Assembly (NCBI GenBank): GCA_017161665.1
Contig: JADFCT010000216.1
Location: 1 to 6,613 of the forward strand
DNA from: Candidatus Sumerlaeota bacterium
GTDB lineage: Bacteria; Sumerlaeota; Sumerlaeia; JADFCT01
DNA length: 6,613 nucleotides
Direction of reading: 5' to 3'
Position numbers and translations under genes: made by a program. Of the stretch, positions 4,651 through 6,613 are shown piece by piece. The notes below the pieces were generated by a model that did not search any database, was not told where the DNA came from, and was given only the letters and a program-made list of their open reading frames with translations. The stretch's first letter is position 1. Each line of letters starts with the position of its first letter.

Positions 4651-5964
4651 TCAGGATGCGTCGGGCACGATTGTCCCGTGATCGTAAACCAACTGGCCGC
4701 CGACCACTGTATAGACAGGCCAGCCCTTTAGGTTCCAGCCGTTGAACGGACAATTAACCGCTTTGGAATGGAATTTTTTCGGATCGACGGTTTTTTCTGT
4801 TTCGAGGTCGAAAAGGGCCACATCGCCGTGAGAGCCAGGGGCGAGTGTGCCGATACCGTCGAGTTGGAGCCGTTGCGCTGGAGCGAAGGTCATGGCCCGG
4901 ATGACTGTATCCAGGGGGACCGTTCCAGGGGCGATGAGTTTGGTATAGATGACCGGAAAGGCGGTTTCCATGCCAATAACGCCATTGGGCGCGTCGATAA
5001 AGGGCAGGTCCTTTTCGATTTGTGTATGGGGGGCGTGATCGGTGGCAATAATCTCGATGGTTCCGTCCTTCAAGGCTTCAACGAGCGATTGCCGGTCGGC
5101 TTCGGCGCGCAGGGGGGGACTCATCTTGGCGTATGTGTCGAAGTGGAGACACGCCTGTTCCGTCAGAACCAGGTGATGGGGCGAGACTTCAGCGGTAATG
5201 TCGGCCTTTTCCTTTCGGTTCTTGCCGGCGCGCAGGAGTTGAACCGAATACTGGCTGCTCACGTGCTGAACGTGGAGTTTGGCGTGGGTAAAATCAGTCA
5301 GTTCGATATCGCGGGCGATTTGAATGGCTTCGGCGCACGAAGGGATGCCTTTGAGTCCCGTCAGAGTCGCCACGTGTCCTTCATGGATATGGCCGCCGGC
5401 GGCGAGATCACAGTCTTCGGCGTGTGTGAGAATGGGCACATTGAACATGGAGACATATTGGAGGGCGCGGCGCATGATTTCGGCGTTCATAATGGCTTTG
5501 CCGTCGTCGCTGAAGGCGACGGCGCCGCTGTTATACAGATCGCCGAACTCGCAAATTTCCTCGCCTTTTTGTCCCATGGTGACCGCCGCGATGGGGTGGA
5601 CGCGGGCGACGCCGTCGCGCTGGGAAATCTGGAGGATGTGATTGACGCCGGATTGGCTATCGATGACGGGGGTGGTATTGGCCATGGGCACGACTGACGT
5701 GACCCCGCCGGCCACCGCCGCGCGGGTGCCACTTTTGATGGTTTCGGCGTCCTCGCGACCGGGTTCGCGCAGGTGAACGTGCATATCGACCAGCCCGGGC
5801 GTCACCAGCAGTCCCCGGGCGTCGATGCTCTGTTCCGCTCGCTGGGCGTCAATGGTGTCCCCAATGGCGGTGACACGACCATCCTCGATCAATAAATCCG
5901 CCACACGATCCATGTTCTGCGATGGATCCAGTATGCGTCCGCCGCGGATAAGCAGTGATGCCAT
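4651..5964 (-). CDS. pyrC: Dihydroorotase, type I
   Basis: Catalyses the reversible cyclisation of N-carbamoyl-aspartate to dihydroorotate, the third step of pyrimidine synthesis, in the cytoplasm. It is 437 residues from the ATG at 5964. That start has GAGG about 5 nt upstream and begins directly with the family N-terminus (MASLLIRGGRILDP). A TTG ten codons earlier (5994) is a weaker option. Metal and active-site motifs of the amidohydrolase fold are all present (numbered from the ATG): DMHVHLREPG with His62 and His64, AFSDDGK with Asp153/154, LTHAED with His181, HVQHVSS with His234, and ATDHAPH with Asp309. The C-terminal strand region is intact (HGDVALFDLE and later VVGGQLVYDHG). The length and motif set fit the type I enzymes that often associate with aspartate carbamoyltransferase (PyrB). 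No pyrB is visible here. It heads the run pyrC, DUF2007, micropeptide, argH. Confidence 0.95.
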   Translation of the reverse strand: MASLLIRGGRILDPSQNMDRVADLLIEDGRVTAIGDTIDAQRAEQSIDARGLLVTPGLVDMHVHLREPGREDAETIKSGTRAAVAGGVTSVVPMANTTPVIDSQSGVNHILQISQRDGVARVHPIAAVTMGQKGEEICEFGDLYNSGAVAFSDDGKAIMNAEIMRRALQYVSMFNVPILTHAEDCDLAAGGHIHEGHVATLTGLKGIPSCAEAIQIARDIELTDFTHAKLHVQHVSSQYSVQLLRAGKNRKEKADITAEVSPHHLVLTEQACLHFDTYAKMSPPLRAEADRQSLVEALKDGTIEIIATDHAPHTQIEKDLPFIDAPNGVIGMETAFPVIYTKLIAPGTVPLDTVIRAMTFAPAQRLQLDGIGTLAPGSHGDVALFDLETEKTVDPKKFHSKAVNCPFNGWNLKGWPVYTVVGGQLVYDHGTIVPDAS

Positions 5965-6004
5965 AGCCCCCTCATCCTTTTTTGGAGATGTCAATCAAAG
6001 TGGT

Positions 6005-6030
6005 TCCCTGAAATAGGGAGCAAGACCCTA
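6005..6030 (-). promoter_or_regulatory. Overlapping alternative hairpins in the pyrC leader
   Basis: On the minus strand, TAGGG (6030-6026) can pair with CCCTA (6018-6014). Alternatively TCCCT (6019-6015) can pair with AGGGA (6009-6005). The two stems are 5 bp each and share the middle segment, so they exclude each other. They lie 41-66 nt before the pyrC ATG. Such an arrangement can act as an attenuator or translational switch. With only 5-bp stems it may be chance, and no PyrR-binding consensus was recognised. Confidence 0.3.
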
Positions 6031-6208
6031 CCAACCGCCCAAAGTGTTTTCCATGACGATTCAATTTGACTTGTTTTCCAATCATTCCATCGCTGTGTCA
6101 ATCCGGTTTTGGCCGACGCGGTGTTGTTCGATGCATATTTCGGATCGAGTGCGTGACAACAATCGCGTCGTTGGACCGTTGGAGGCGTTTCGCATTCATG
6201 CCAATCGA

Positions 6209-6613
6209 TCACACGCCGATGGGCGCGTTGCGGTCTTGGGGTAGAATGAATGGCTGCGAGGCTTTTTCAATTTCAGGGTTGCGTCCGCCCTGGATTTTCA
6301 GAGGCGTGCCGACGGGAATGATGCCCGCCAGTTCCTCCACGTCTTCTTTCAACATGCCGACACATCCGTTGGACGTGTATAGTCCGATGGTTTCCGGGAA
6401 AATCGTGCCGTGGATTCCGAGCATTCGGCCCTGGAAAGACATCCAGCGAGAGCCCAGTTGATTGTCCGGGTGGCCGCCGGGGTATCGTTCGTTGTTGGCT
6501 GGGTTTGTCCATTCGGGATTTGTTTTTTTGTTTAGAATGGAAAAATCTCCAACGGGGGTCATGTATTCGAATTTACCGGTGCGCACGGGATATTCTTTGA
6601 AGAATTTTCCGTG
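6209..6613 (-). CDS. L,D-transpeptidase (YkuD domain), C-terminal part
   Basis: The frame is open to the right edge, so the N-terminus is missing; 134 residues are visible, ending at TGA 6211-6209. YkuD enzymes form 3-3 cross-links in peptidoglycan, or attach proteins to it, by a catalytic cysteine in the periplasm or cell wall. Visible motifs are PVRTGKFEYMTPVGDF (residues 9-24 of the fragment), the strand MLGIHGT with the conserved His68, and GLYTSNGCVGM with the catalytic Cys84. The usual motif is S-x-G-C-I/V-R-M/L; here Gly replaces the Arg. A polar tail of about 25 residues follows the domain. An internal GTG at 6586 is not the start, because codons upstream of it continue the YkuD pattern (KEYPVRTGK). 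The missing N-terminus probably holds a signal peptide and perhaps a wall-binding domain. Confidence 0.88.
   Translation of the reverse strand, partial: HGKFFKEYPVRTGKFEYMTPVGDFSILNKKTNPEWTNPANNERYPGGHPDNQLGSRWMSFQGRMLGIHGTIFPETIGLYTSNGCVGMLKEDVEELAGIIPVGTPLKIQGGRNPEIEKASQPFILPQDRNAPIGV

Noticed and set aside
4768..5697. Plus-strand open frame of 309 codons
   Set aside because: Antisense to pyrC, whose active-site motifs are intact; the plus-strand product has no coherent domain or ribosome site of note.
5962..5994. TTG at 5994 as the pyrC start
   Set aside because: The ATG at 5964 has a better-placed GAGG and starts directly at the family N-terminus; the ten extra residues (TSPKKDEGA region) fit no dihydroorotase motif.
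6076..6110. TTGACA on the minus strand within the pyrC leader as a -35 box
   Set aside because: No acceptable -10 hexamer lies 15-19 nt downstream.
5991..6212. Minus-strand 73-codon frame starting at a GTG that overlaps the L,D-transpeptidase stop (GTGA) and ending at the pyrC leader
   Set aside because: The overlap is suggestive, but there is no ribosome site, and the product is rich in Trp and Cys with no hydrophobic core or family pattern. It would also cover the alternative hairpins. Conservation in relatives could revive it.

Overview
The window looks like a piece of a bacterial chromosome, probably from a motile bacterium. It is GC-rich, densely coding, and every supported gene lies on the minus strand, so the genes are read from right to left. 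The gene set (type I dihydroorotase, argininosuccinate lyase, RsfS, a YkuD-type L,D-transpeptidase, a FliK-like protein behind a sigma-28-like promoter) suggests a peptidoglycan-containing, flagellated bacterium. I cannot name the phylum from sequence alone.

Right part (6613 to 2720, minus strand): the C-terminal 134 residues of an L,D-transpeptidase enter from the right edge and stop at 6209. After a 244-bp gap, which holds two overlapping, mutually exclusive small hairpins, comes a tight four-gene run. This is pyrC (dihydroorotase), a small DUF2007-type protein, a 37-residue single-pass membrane peptide, and an argH-family lyase. The DUF2007 gene and the peptide gene overlap by four bases (ATGA), and the peptide ends 11 bases before argH. 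The run joins a pyrimidine enzyme to the last enzyme of arginine synthesis. Both pathways draw on carbamoyl phosphate, which makes co-expression sensible. The two tiny genes between them have no known role there.

Middle (2719 to 2318): about 400 bp without a convincing gene but rich in structure. Two hairpins with similar loops follow argH directly. A long inverted repeat (13 bp perfect, about 18 bp with a 2-nt bulge) follows. Next is a palindrome that touches a sigma-70-like promoter for rsfS. The rsfS gene has no ATG, GTG or TTG that would give a full-length protein. The conserved domain and a strong Shine-Dalgarno point to an AUU start codon at 2317.

Left part (1903 to 1, minus strand): downstream of rsfS a good sigma-28 (FliA/SigD) type promoter match precedes a three-gene cassette. 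The genes encode an 81-residue charged coiled-coil protein, a 54-residue single-pass membrane protein, and a long Pro/Ala/Thr-rich protein that runs off the left edge. The last resembles the N-terminal part of FliK hook-length control proteins and contains internal repeats. Together these suggest a late flagellar or motility transcription unit with two undescribed small partners. This cassette is the best candidate here for something new.
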